Part shown: piece by piece, positions 24,639 to 34,220 of the stretch | How positions within the stretch are numbered: position 1 is the first letter of the stretch | Layout: each line of letters opens with the position of its first letter | Origin: Siphonodentalium dalli | Taxonomy: Eukaryota; Mollusca; Scaphopoda; Gadilida; Siphonodentaliidae | DNA: 64,000 nt | Assembly: GCA_032622095.1 (NCBI GenBank) | Contig: CP136067.1 | Coordinates: forward strand, 129,353,990-129,417,989 | Direction: 5' to 3' | Made by a program: the position numbers and the translations under genes | Notes under the pieces: generated by a model | What the model was told of the DNA's origin: nothing | Database searches by the model: none | Seen by the model: only the letters and a program-made list of their open reading frames with translations

Positions 24639-24639
<1 letters not shown>
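23887..24639 (+). mobile_element. Helitron unit 12 (753 bp), 3' end of the array
   Basis: Matches units 5 and 9. The 3' hairpin is at 24613-24628, CTAG ends at 24639, and the host T and an AT microsatellite follow. Confidence 0.88.

Positions 24640-24697
<58 letters not shown>
24640..24697. repeat. (AT)n microsatellite
   Basis: About 29 uninterrupted AT dinucleotides directly after the Helitron array. AT runs are common Helitron targets. Confidence 0.97.
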
Positions 24698-24700
<3 letters not shown>

Positions 24701-24961
24701 TAAGTTAATTAAATGACTAAAACTGAATACATCCTAGAAAGATCTAAAATGAACGCGGAAATTAATTAAATGTATTATGATTATATTATGCGTGATGATG
24801 CACACGTGACTATATATTATTTGTATATAATTATTTGTAATTTGTCTAGAATGTCTTATATATAGATGTTAGACAATAAATATGATGAAAAAAAAAATTT
24901 GATTATGGTCGTTTGCGACAACCACTCCCATTATTGGACATGTTGCATAAGCAATGACTGC

Positions 24962-25376
24962 CATGACTGGAGCTTCCTGAGTTTTTGCGAAAACCCTGTG
25001 CCAATGCATTATCTTATATATGCGAGTCGACCATATATAAGAGAATGCATTGGCCTAACAAATTTTATATTATTTTTTTTATAATTGTTAAAGAATGTAA
25101 GAAAAAAATGAAAAATAAATGCTAAAAGAAATGTTACAGAATGTAAGAGATAATGATAAAAAAAAAAATGATAAAAATTGTTAAATAATGTAAGAAAAAA
25201 TAATAAAAAATAATAAAATATGTAAGAAAAATTATCAAAAATTATCAAAATGTTAAAGAATGTAAGAAAAAATGATAACAATTGTTAAGGAATGTAGGAA
25301 CCATTGATAAAAATTGATAATTAAAAAATGTTAGGCATATGGTCTATATAAGAGAATGCATTGGCACAGGGTCTTT
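24962..25376 (+). mobile_element. Hairpin MITE family B with AT-rich core
   Basis: Starts CATGACTGGAGCTTCCTGAG and GCGAAAACCCTGTGCCAATG, has a hairpin (ATATATGCGAGTCGACC ... TATATAAGAGAATGCATTGG), a core of degenerate GAATGTAAGAAAAAATGATA repeats, and ends GCATTGGCACAGGGTCTTTA. It is flanked by a direct repeat of host sequence (GATTATGGTCG..TTTGCGACAACCA) at about 24901-24925 and 25391-25416, which looks like part of another repeat rather than a target duplication. Confidence 0.7.
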
Positions 25377-26067
25377 AATGCTGCTAATATTGATTATGGT
25401 CGGTTTGCGACAACCATTCTCGTTATTAAAATATTTTATAACATACAATGTATATGTTTTTGAATGTTTTATACATATAATGTTTTGTCCTTGATTTGTT
25501 CAGATTAGCAAAACACAATATGACACCTTTAAAGATACGGGCGGCGTTGGCGGTGGGTATGCTGTTCAAATATTCACCTACGTCAAAAACCGTCATAAAC
25601 AGAAAGAATAGTAAAATATAGACATACTTTGTTCTTATACCAATCAGAAATATGGCATAAACAGTTTGTTATTGTCAAATGTTTTTTTCCTTTTGTTGTG
25701 TAAACAAAAGCAAAAAAGGTTAGATAACCTGGCTTTTGTTTAGATCCGGATATGGTAAACATAAAGAGCGTTATTTGTTACTGTTTTCCTGATATGGAAA
25801 TAATAAAGAGCGTTTATATCATTTGTGTGTGATTAACCAATATAATTGAGCAGTACGTGTTATGTAAACAGAAGCAAAGCTCTTGTTCACGTACACCGTC
25901 GTACGTCTTGACGACAATATACTATTTACGCGCTGATTATGTTTGGCATATGAACAAAACTATATATATTTAATATTCCTTCTGTTGATGGCGATGTTCA
26001 TAACCCGTTACTAACCACAATTCGCTTTTGGACCAATCCTGAGCCCGAAGATGCAGATAATGATATC

Positions 26068-28269
26068 ATGGATGAGTTAATTCCTCCATCTAGAATTCGA
26101 CGTTGGAACCACGAAAAGGGTTTGGGTTTTATAAATAATATCAATGTACATGAACTTGATATGGTTCGAAGCAAAATTGAATCTTTAAATAACAAGACAA
26201 TTTTACCATCAGAACTAGATGATATATGTACGGGCGTTACTAAAATTATGACCGATGCGGCGGGCAAAACATTTGGAACTTTCGTTCCTGGGCGACAACA
26301 TAATAATATTGCCCCAGATAAAAATAAACCTTGGTTTGACCAGGATTGTAAACAGGCTAGGAAGCAGTTTAATATATCAAAACGCGAATATAACCGTGAT
26401 AAATCTGAATCAAATAAAGAATTACTAAAAGATGTTGGAAAGATTTATAGAAAAATGATGGATTCAAAAATTAAAAGCCTGAAAGAAAAACATGTCTCAG
26501 AGCTTAGATATCTCTGTCAGACAGAAAGCAAAGGTTTCTGGGAAAAACTGCATAGCATGTGCGACAATTCCAAAACATCTGAGTCAAAAGTAAATCTTGA
26601 CGAATTTGCAGCACATTTCCAGTCACTAAACTGTATAGAAGAGCTTGATGATCTTACACGTTTCGTGAACGATGATTATGATCCGTCGGATAGCTCTTAT
26701 TTAAATAATCCTATATCGGAGGAGGAAATTAAGACTGCCATATTGAGGCTTAAAAATGGAAAGGCAAGTGGTTATGACCAGCTATGTAATGAATATTTCA
26801 AATCGACTTTAGATATGTTTATGCCAGTTTATGTTTTATTATTTAATTTGATTCTGAACTGTGGTATTTTCCCACTAGGGTGGGCGATAGGTATGATAAA
26901 ACCTATCTATAAAAAATCTGGGGACCCCAAAAATCCAGATTCATACCGTGGTATAACACTGCTAAGCTGTTTCTCGAAGATATTCACATCAATACTTAAT
27001 AGCAGACTAGTAGCTTTTTCCGAAGAATTCGAGATTATCTTGAAAACACAAACCGGATTTAGAAAAGGACACTCCACGATAGATAACATATTCACATTAC
27101 AGAGTATAATAGATCTCTATTTATCAAGTGGCAAGACACTTTATTGTATCTTTATAGACTTTAGAAAAGCATTTGATACGATATGGAGGGACGCATTGTG
27201 GATAAAAATGATGAACTATGACATTAATGGTAAAGTCCTAAATATTATAAAGGATATGTATGGCAAAATTAAAATTTGTGTCAGAGACAACAACTCTATG
27301 TCTGACTTTTTTGTAAGTAATATGGGCCTATTTCAAGGTGAAATAATGTCACCTTTCTTATTTTCTCTCTATGTAAATGATTTACAAAGTTTTTTGTATG
27401 ATTGTGCAATAGACCCTCTGAAATTTCTAGATGAATCATATATGCAAAATGTTGGCTGCTTTATTAAATTGTTATGTATTTTATATGCCGACGATACAGT
27501 TCTATTTTCTGACGACGAAGATAATATGCATAGGGCTCTCCTCGCCTTTGCCGATTATGCAGAAGCTTGGAAACTTCAAGTCAATACAAAAAAGACCAAA
27601 TTAATGATTTTCACGAAGAAATGGTCAAAAAATCTTCCCACATTCATGTATAGAGGCTGTGTTCTAGAAATAGTTAAAGAATTCACTTATTTATGGGTTA
27701 AATTATTTTATAATGGTCGCTTCTGCCAGAACATAAAGAAAACAGTTAATTCTGCACCGAGAGCCATGTACGGACTGCTTAATAAGGTCCGAAAACTAAA
27801 CTTACCCATTGATATTATGCTTGATTTATTCGATAAGATGATTTTACCAATTTTACTGTATGGGAGTGAGATATGGTGTTTTGAACGTATTCAAAGTGTA
27901 GAGACACTACATCTAAAATTTTGTAAGATGGTTGCGTCCATCAAAATGAGTACCCACAATTACATAGTTTATGCAGAATTCGCACGACACCCCGTCTCTA
28001 TAGAAATAACATGCCGAGCTCTGACATATTGGTCAAAGCTCGTATCGAGTAACGGCTCTGAGCTAGCTAAGAATATTTTTACCTTAATTTATCAGACTCA
28101 TGAGATGAACTCACAGATAGCAGACAAAAATAACTCCAAATGGTTATGTTTTGTCAAAAATGCTCTTTATGATTTGAAATTGCAATCAAAGTGGATCACC
28201 CAGACGGGCCTGACCGCTATTGAACTGAGAAATGCAAAAACAACGTCATTGGGACGCACTACTCGTTGA
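26068..28269 (+). CDS. LINE reverse transcriptase (partial ORF2 protein)
   Basis: 733 codons. This enzyme copies LINE RNA into DNA at the nicked target. Residues 1-200 are a charged linker. RT motifs run in order: KNGKASGYDQL at about 229-239, YRGITLLSC at 293-301, FIDFRKAFD at 362-370 with catalytic D364, GLFQGEIMSPFLFSLYVNDL at 420-439, and YADD at 473-476 with D475 and D476. Then comes FTYLWVKL near 539-546, where LINEs usually have YLG, and the thumb region. The frame is open without a Met back to 25954, so the ATG used here is only the first in frame and the true N-terminus, with the endonuclease, is missing. It ends in a frameshift near 28230; the tail continues in the next frame. All catalytic aspartates are intact, which suggests a fairly recent copy. 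Clade (Jockey/CR1 group) is uncertain. Confidence 0.85.
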   Translation: MDELIPPSRIRRWNHEKGLGFINNINVHELDMVRSKIESLNNKTILPSELDDICTGVTKIMTDAAGKTFGTFVPGRQHNNIAPDKNKPWFDQDCKQARKQFNISKREYNRDKSESNKELLKDVGKIYRKMMDSKIKSLKEKHVSELRYLCQTESKGFWEKLHSMCDNSKTSESKVNLDEFAAHFQSLNCIEELDDLTRFVNDDYDPSDSSYLNNPISEEEIKTAILRLKNGKASGYDQLCNEYFKSTLDMFMPVYVLLFNLILNCGIFPLGWAIGMIKPIYKKSGDPKNPDSYRGITLLSCFSKIFTSILNSRLVAFSEEFEIILKTQTGFRKGHSTIDNIFTLQSIIDLYLSSGKTLYCIFIDFRKAFDTIWRDALWIKMMNYDINGKVLNIIKDMYGKIKICVRDNNSMSDFFVSNMGLFQGEIMSPFLFSLYVNDLQSFLYDCAIDPLKFLDESYMQNVGCFIKLLCILYADDTVLFSDDEDNMHRALLAFADYAEAWKLQVNTKKTKLMIFTKKWSKNLPTFMYRGCVLEIVKEFTYLWVKLFYNGRFCQNIKKTVNSAPRAMYGLLNKVRKLNLPIDIMLDLFDKMILPILLYGSEIWCFERIQSVETLHLKFCKMVASIKMSTHNYIVYAEFARHPVSIEITCRALTYWSKLVSSNGSELAKNIFTLIYQTHEMNSQIADKNNSKWLCFVKNALYDLKLQSKWITQTGLTAIELRNAKTTSLGRTTR

Positions 28270-28681
28270 CATAAACACATCTGCTTCATCGAGGGCCCAA
28301 TTTTATAGTTTTATTAAAACTGACTACGGTTACCCAAATTACTTTAAGATTTTGCCGTCTAATCTATCGATATACCTCTTGAAGCTCAGAACTGCAAATC
28401 ATAAACTGCCTATAGAGTGCTCAAGATGGAAGAAATCTCAGAATGATAATGACAATAGGATATGCACCATATGTGGAGAATATTTAGGAGACGAATACCA
28501 TTTAGTTATTATATGCAGTCATTTGGATGAAATCAGAAAACAATATATCCCTGAGTACTTTTGGAAGAACCCTACGAGAGAGAAATTCCATGGTCTCCTA
28601 TCTCTTCAAAATATAAGCCTCATAAAAAGACTATGCATATTCCTAAGGTGTGCCTTTAAGAAGGTGTCTTATACTATATAA
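28232..28681 (+). pseudogene. LINE ORF2 C-terminal tail with CCHC motif, out of frame
   Basis: Continuation of the RT protein after a frameshift of one base; it overlaps the upstream frame by 38 bases. Residues 52-66 (LRTANHKLPIECSRW) and a zinc-binding-like C78-x2-C81-x8-H90-x4-C95 are typical of the tail of invertebrate LINE proteins, where it is thought to bind nucleic acid. No start signal of its own is needed; it is part of the same ancestral protein. Because of the shift, the full protein could not be made from this copy without recoding. Confidence 0.82.
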
Positions 28682-28934
28682 TCGAAATCATTTATTGTTA
28701 TGGGTTAACACATGTAATTATCATACTTGTTAAGTTTATCGCCTATTATTGTGTAATCTAATTTAATTACTGCTGTGTATATGAAATGAACAATGATTAA
28801 TGTGATATTCAAAGTTGTGTACATAGTGTATATATGTTTTGCTTGTTTCACTGTTATGTGACTTATGCAATAAATCAATCAATCAATCAAACAAATATGA
28901 ATATTTCTACAACGAACGCCGCCCGTGCCTTTAA

Positions 28935-30099
28935 ATAAAATAACGGTACTTTTTTAACAAACATCATTTTGCTCTACCAACATCATAGCAGTTTAGCAGG
29001 ACCACTTGATCAGGAGTTGTTATGTTATTAGAATGGCGCTTGAAACAGATCCATATCGACCTATATCGTAAGCTAACACTCTACCACAATATCGTGCGCT
29101 GGCATCTCACAAATAGTTTTAAGATCCAATTGATTTTCGAATTAAGAGAGACTTAAGTCAGATTAATATTGCACTGAACGACCCATTATAATGAATAGAG
29201 TGGCCAGGTGTCGCCGCCAATAATACAAGTCCTCAAAAAAACCAAACAATGCTACAAAAAGTTTGATAGGAACAGATAGGAAGAGGTAATTTCAGCATAA
29301 TCTAAATTTCCAACGGGGCGCGTATATGGGGGAATATAACCAGGGATGGAACCTACATGTATGTTATATACATGTACATGTATGTGCAAGATGTCTCACA
29401 TCGAAGTGGGCGTTCATTTTGTTCTTTGCCTATATACTATAGATATCTAAAATCGGTGCGATATAGGTTTAATAAAAGGCCGCTCGGCCACAGTGTCCCC
29501 CGAAACGGTGGCTTCGTTTGGCGCGGGGGCTTTGTAGAAATATATCATATGGATAAAATACCTGTGCATTGTATCATAACTGAGTTTCATACAAATAACT
29601 AAAACTGAAAAAAAGTCAAAATGTAACCTCAAATTGGCACAAAATCAACATGATTATAAGTTGTCCCAACGCACAGACGGACGCACGGACGGATGTACGT
29701 ACGACTGCACGAAGCGTCGTACGTGCGTACCTGTTTTTTAAAGAGCGTTTAAAGTATAATACACTAATAAATCGCGTCAGTATCAGGTGTGTCGTGTCAG
29801 GTCGTAAATATCCAGAAGTAGGAATGCTGGGTGTACCAGTTACACGGTTGGGAATCACGTGGTTTCTGCATGGCATCATTTGCTGTGGGAGACATAGACT
29901 CAGATTGAAGTTCCCAAATGGTGAATATTGCTATGTACACCCATTGAGGACCTCGATTATGCAATGTGTCGTTTGGGGATATAGAGAAACTAAACTAAAA
30001 AGAAATCGAATCTATATGTGAAGAAGTTTCTATATAAATTTGATAATAAAGAAACGTTCCAGAGAAGATGAGGCCAAAGCAGAATGAGGTCCCGCTGTG
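28935..30099. other. Non-coding stretch with dispersed repeat traces
   Basis: The block ATAACGGTACTTTTTTAACA near 28940 and ATCATAGCAGTTTAGCAGGA near 28982 resemble pieces at 34272, 35497 and 35590, so an old dispersed repeat is present. At 29675-29735 a GC-rich stretch of ACGGACGGA/CGTACG motifs forms partial palindromes. Short open frames (for example 123 codons at 29650-30021) show no domain. Confidence 0.45.
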
Positions 30100-31440
30100 C
30101 GGATAGCGTCACTAAATTCACCCTCTGGGGACCTCATTCTACCAATTACAGGCATCTTATTCTCAGGCCTGGTCAAAGGGATGCACTTGGATATTTCTAT
30201 GTTGGACACCCCAACAAACACACTACAGTCGTTCCATATATATGGGATCTTTGTGGAACATTATCGATTTCAGGATTGTGGTTGTATTTAATCTAACTTA
30301 TTAGTTGTTATTAGTTGCATAAAGTAAGAGCTAAGCCAACAGAATGATTGGTGGTTGAAGATGTTTCTGCACATACAAATCGATGCAACCCACATGACGT
30401 TCAACATCATGAAATATGTGTTATTTTGATATAGCTAAGTTCGAATATGTTCCAACATTCGGCCAAAAAGTGGTCTGAAAATGGCCATCAGTCGGGAATT
30501 TTCCAACCACATGGAGTGTCACGTCAGGTTGGAAATTTCCAACAGCTCGAACGCTTAATTAAGGTACCAGTTATAAAATGCCAACCCAAAGAGAGCGGGT
30601 GCAAATGGAAATTCCTGGACTTGGGAGTTTGGGTCCTGCTGGACATTTCTATGTTGGGCACCACAACAAACACACAATAGTCATTCCCTGCAATTGGCAT
30701 GTGAGGTCTTTGCATAACATTATAGATTTCTGTATTCTTTCGGAATTTCTCTAACTTCGATTAGTAGATGCAGAAAGTGGGTTCGTAAGAGCAAAACCAA
30801 CAGAATGATTAATGGATGATGGATGAAGATGTTTCTGCACAACCCGTGCTTACAAATAGATGCAACCCCCATGAAGTTAAATAGCAGATGAAAATTGAAG
30901 ACCAAAATATTAAAATTGTTTGGTAGATCATTTCTCCAACTAGGATTTAGAGTTATGTGTTGTTTTGATAGAGCTAAGTTCGAATATGTTCCAACATTCC
31001 GTCAATTTGTGTACTGAAAATGGCCATCAGTCGGGAATTTTCCAACCATAGGGAGTGTGACGTCAGGTTGGAAATTTCCAACAGCTCGAACGCTTGAGGT
31101 ACCAGTTATAACATTCCAACCCAAAGGATATGGTGCAAATGAATTCCTGGACTTGGGAGTTATTCAAAGAAACAAACTAGTCATTCCCAGTTTGCATATG
31201 GGGTCTTTGCATAACATTATCGATTTCTGGATTCTTTCGGATTTTGTCTAACTTTGGTTATTAGATGCAGAAAGTGGGTTCGCAAGAGCTAAGCCAACAG
31301 AATGATTGATGGAGGATTGAGGAAGATGTTTCTGTACAACTCGTGCATACAAATCGATTGGATTGTAATGAAGTACCATACAGTCCATATTTACTCAACA
31401 TAAACAAATTGTTTCCAGAATAAACTAGTCTATTCGATAC
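30100..31440 (+). repeat. Diverged tandem duplication, unit about 539 bp
   Basis: Two long units are evident: CGAATATGTTCCAACATTC starts at 30442 and 30981, and GGCCATCAGTCGGGAATTTT, AGGTTGGAAATTTCCAACAG and AACAGAATGATTGATGG-type blocks repeat at the same spacing. The segment before 30442 (GATATTTCTATGTTGGACAC, GGGATCTTTGTGGAACATTA) is a third, more diverged partial unit. No protein is conserved across the units. Confidence 0.8.
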
Positions 31441-31874
31441 TGTCATCAATCCCACAATTCAACATTTCAAAACGATGTTTAATGTTGTTGTTTGAGGCAG
31501 CGTGATATTGGCTAGGAACCGAGGGAACTTCATGTTCGCTTTAAGTATGCATGCGCTATTGCGCCTAATGGTACCACCGGGGGTTGCTGCCGCTTGTAAT
31601 TGACGTTTTTGAATTCTAGAAGAGCTGTGTAAGATATGAAACGTGAGAAGATCAGTCAGATTTTACGAATATTGTCTGCCCCTTGTATCGTATATTTATT
31701 TATTTGTTTAGGTTGACGTGTACAGTTTAAAATGTTTTTTTTTAGCTATACGTGTAAAGTGGGGTAGGGATAACCACATGGTGTATTGGACAGCAGTATA
31801 TTTCCACGGAGTATCGCAAATTATAATATTGTATTTTGAAGCTGCGTGATGGTATCATGTTGTACATGGACAAC
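31441..31874. other. Non-coding stretch, nothing recognised
   Basis: No supported feature. Confidence 0.4.
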
Positions 31875-32240
31875 AGAGACCTTTCGCAAAATCACGATTA
31901 CGATTACTGATATGGACAATATACTGCCAGTATACCGTCAAAACTTCGATCTTTACGCACCGGTGTTCTTATGTGAGACGAAATATACCCCACGCAGTTA
32001 AACTATGTGCAGATGTGTCAAGCTTAGATGTGCCACCGGTCCTGCTTGAGGACGCTCTAACACTATCCGTGTGGTGTATAACACACGAAGAACATGGGAT
32101 CAAATATATGTGTATCTGAATATAGTGGGGCATATGCCGTCTCACCAATTAACCATCGTATGTAAGTTGTGAAGGTATACAGCTTACTAGGACAAAATAT
32201 CCTATCAGTAATCGTAATAGTGATTTTGCGAAAGGTCTCT
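31875..32240. mobile_element. 366-bp inverted-repeat element
   Basis: Left end AGAGACCTTTCGCAAAATCA then CGATTACGATTACTGATA; right end the inverse with one or two mismatches (TATCAGTAATCGTAATAGTG, ATTTTGCGAAAGGTCTCT). Inverted ends of about 38 bases and a 290-base non-coding interior. A MITE by structure. A diverged trace (TTATCGAAACCGTAATCGTA) occurs at about 850. Confidence 0.75.
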
Positions 32241-32580
32241 AATAGCTATATAGATATATGTCAGATGCATCGTATGCTTTTACTTCTATATTTTATGATA
32301 GTTATGTGATTTTTTGTCGAAATCAAGGAAACTGCTTGTTTTGAAGTATACAAGCGATCATGGTTCTCGTCGAACATGTTCACCAGGGGACTCCTGCTTT
32401 GCTTATCGGGAATACTTGTGATGGGGAAGACCAGTACCATTGAATGATTATGGAAACTAGTTATCTGGCCGGTTAATCTAAGCCTACGATTTTTACAATG
32501 TTGTTTGAGTCTATATGCGATATTTCTTAGAAACCAAGAAAACTGTTTGTTCACTGTAATGTGTATACGCGGTTTTGCTT
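32241..32580. other. Non-coding stretch, nothing recognised
   Basis: An open frame on the minus strand (32261-32623) runs into the neighbouring element and has no recognisable content. Confidence 0.4.
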
Positions 32581-32976
32581 CTATAGGAGGCCCCCACCCC
32601 CCCCTTCGTACGCCGTATTCCATGCCCTGTTATGTGGTACGCCGTATTCCGGCCCCTCTGTTAGGAGGTATTCGGTATTCCAAAATTACCGGCATTCGTA
32701 CGCCGACCTTCCAAAAAACATATTATTTGAACATTTCCCTCAGTAAATCAAACTAATTCTGAAATTAAAATTTTTCTCGTCTGCTTCATTTTCAGTTGAA
32801 AATAGACTATTCCAATGTATACTTTTATTACTTTTAGATCATTTTATCATCAATAAATTATCTTATCTGATCTTAACTGGTACTCCGTATTCCATATGGC
32901 TGTTAACTGGTATTCCATATTCCACCCTCTGTGTTAAGTGGTATTCCGTATTCCATGGGGGAGGGGGCCTCCTATA
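32581..32976. mobile_element. 396-bp element with CTATAGGAGGCCCCC inverted ends
   Basis: CTATAGGAGGCCCCC at the left end is perfectly inverted at the right. Just inside each end are degenerate repeats of GGTATTCCGTATTCCA, three near each end. The flanks share an imperfect direct repeat (TATACGCGGTTTTGC / TATACCGCGTGGTTTTTGC). No ORF. Confidence 0.72.
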
Positions 32977-33485
32977 GTGGTATACCGCGTGGTTTTTGCC
33001 TACATGTATATTATCCAATACATAGAGTTGTATGTTTGAACAAAGTCAACACTCTATTTGATGTGTTTCACATTTATATGTTATAGTTTTGAATAAAAAT
33101 ATGCCACTACTAAATTTTTTATTGAAACTATATATGACATCGACTTGTATACGGGAACTGGGTGTTCGAAATTTTGAACATGCATGTGGTATTTACAATG
33201 TATATGTGAACAGCTTGAACTGCGTGCACTGTGTGTGAGATAACTTATAGCATTGGTGTTCGATCTTATCACACAGTGCTGTCAACATTGCACACACATG
33301 TGTGTATAGTGTTATACATGGTTCGATGTGCTTCGCACACTATGTTTTGTAAAGACCAGAATATAGAACCCATACCTGGTATATAATATAGTTACAATAA
33401 TAATACTATAGCAGTATTGGGAGGATCAGTCACGTGTATCTAGACCGTATATAAAGTTATCTCCCCTTTATATCATATGATTTTA
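32977..33485. other. Non-coding stretch, nothing recognised
   Basis: No supported feature; short open frames only. Confidence 0.4.
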
Positions 33486-33700
33486 ACCCTTTCGTTGCAA
33501 ATACACATTGACGAATATTGTTCACGTATATAGAATATGTTCAAATAATAAGTTCAACAAACGTTTGTTAAACTTATTATTTGAACATTTCTTACCAATG
33601 AATTGGAATTCATCTGCATGTGTTATATGTTTGAAGATCATAGACCATTCCAATGTATACGCGTATGCCTAAATTGGAGAACACATTCTATATATTGTCT
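33486..33700. repeat. Family C MITE remnant centred on a 48-bp palindrome
   Basis: Starts TTAACCCTTTCGTTGCAAAT. A nearly perfect 48-base palindrome lies at 33539-33586 (GTTCAAATAATAAGTTCAAC / GTTAAACTTATTATTTGAAC) around AAACGTTT, made of two inverted copies of the family C subterminal sequence. GACCATTCCAATGTATACGC follows, another family C internal block. It looks like a rearranged or inverted duplicate of that MITE. Confidence 0.65.
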
Positions 33701-33722
33701 ATACAGACTTTTCCCTTGTTAA

Positions 33723-34216
33723 AGGCACGTGAGGCCTTAGTTGTCGAAAAATATTCATATTTGTTCCAATCACCGTAAACAGAAAAACATTAAAACGCAC
33801 ACAGTTTCGTTCATATATACCATGACCATCGCGTAAACAGCATGTTATCATAAAGACCTACTATATTTTACCTAACAAGAGCCTGATTGTGTTACAGAAG
33901 ACAGCACAAATCTACTGGCTAATCACACACAAATGGCATAAACGCTCTTTATTAGTTCCATATCAGGAATTCACCAACAAAGAACGCTCTTTATGTTTAC
34001 CATCATAATATAAACAAACACCAGAAAAGTAACTTTTTAAGCTTTTGTTTACATAACACTGGTCAAACATATGACAATAACATACTGTTTATGCGATATT
34101 TCTTATTTGTATACGGACAAAGTCTGTCTACATTTTGATGTTCTTTCTGTTTGTGGCGGTTTTTGACGGGTGGAAATATTTTCACAGCATACCCACCGCC
34201 AAGGCCAACCGTATCT
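33723..34216 (-). mobile_element. TTAA-flanked element family E, intact 494 bp
   Basis: TTAA at 33719-33722 and 34217-34220. Ends AGGCACGTGAGGC and inverse GCCAACCGTATCT. It matches the copy at 25533-28930 in opposite orientation and shows that copy's sequence before the LINE inserted. Subterminal GGGTGGAAATATTTTCACAG and CATACCCACCGCCAAGGCC are shared. Non-coding. Confidence 0.78.
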
Positions 34217-34220
34217 TTAA

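Larger units (their letters stand above)
13894..24639 (+). mobile_element. Tandem array of 12 non-autonomous Helitrons
   Basis: Every unit begins TCTATTATATATTTTGAAAG and ends with CCCGGACGAAGTCGGG, a 6-bp stem with one bulge and a GAA loop, then TCACCTTCTAG. Known Helitrons start with TC, end in CTRR after a short hairpin about ten bases upstream, and insert between A and T. Here A precedes the first unit (13893) and T follows the last (24640), as expected. Ten of eleven junctions run CTAG directly into TC with no extra base; the other has a 127-bp spacer. Each unit has a TG microsatellite after the 5' end, then CTAAGCCAATTTCGATGAAA, a stretch shared by many animal Helitrons as I recall them. 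No Rep/helicase ORF is present; open frames up to 202 codons are repeats of non-coding sequence. Confidence 0.9.
25975..28893 (+). mobile_element. LINE retrotransposon, 5'-truncated
   Basis: Contains a reverse-transcriptase frame, a frameshifted C-terminal CCHC tail, and a short 3' UTR with AATAAA leading into a (TCAA)n tail at 28870-28893, as seen in CR1/L2/RTE-type LINEs. No endonuclease domain precedes the RT, so the copy is 5'-truncated, as LINE copies usually are after incomplete target-primed reverse transcription. The left junction lies close to 25975, where the homologous family E copy (33723-34216) stops matching. No clear target duplication was found. Confidence 0.85.
25533..28930 (+). 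mobile_element. TTAA-flanked element family E, split by a LINE
   Basis: Flanked by TTAA at 25529-25532 and 28931-28934. Termini are AGATACGGGCGGCGTT and the inverse GCCGCCCGTGCCT. Without the inserted LINE the element is about 480 bp and matches, in inverse orientation, the intact 494-bp copy at 33723-34216 (shared AAACATAAAGAGCGTT and CTTTTGTTTA blocks, and the bases on both sides of the LINE). No coding capacity of its own; piggyBac-type mobilisation is inferred from TTAA. Confidence 0.75.

Noticed and set aside
24906-25416. Direct repeat GATTATGGTCG...TTTGCGACAACCA as a target-site duplication of the MITE
   Set aside because: At about 25 bases with mismatches it is far longer than any expected duplication, and similar text occurs near 34430, so it is probably another dispersed repeat.
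26068-28681. Host gene or retrovirus-like polymerase
   Set aside because: RT motif order, lack of protease, RNase H, integrase or LTRs, and the CCHC tail with (TCAA)n 3' end identify a LINE.
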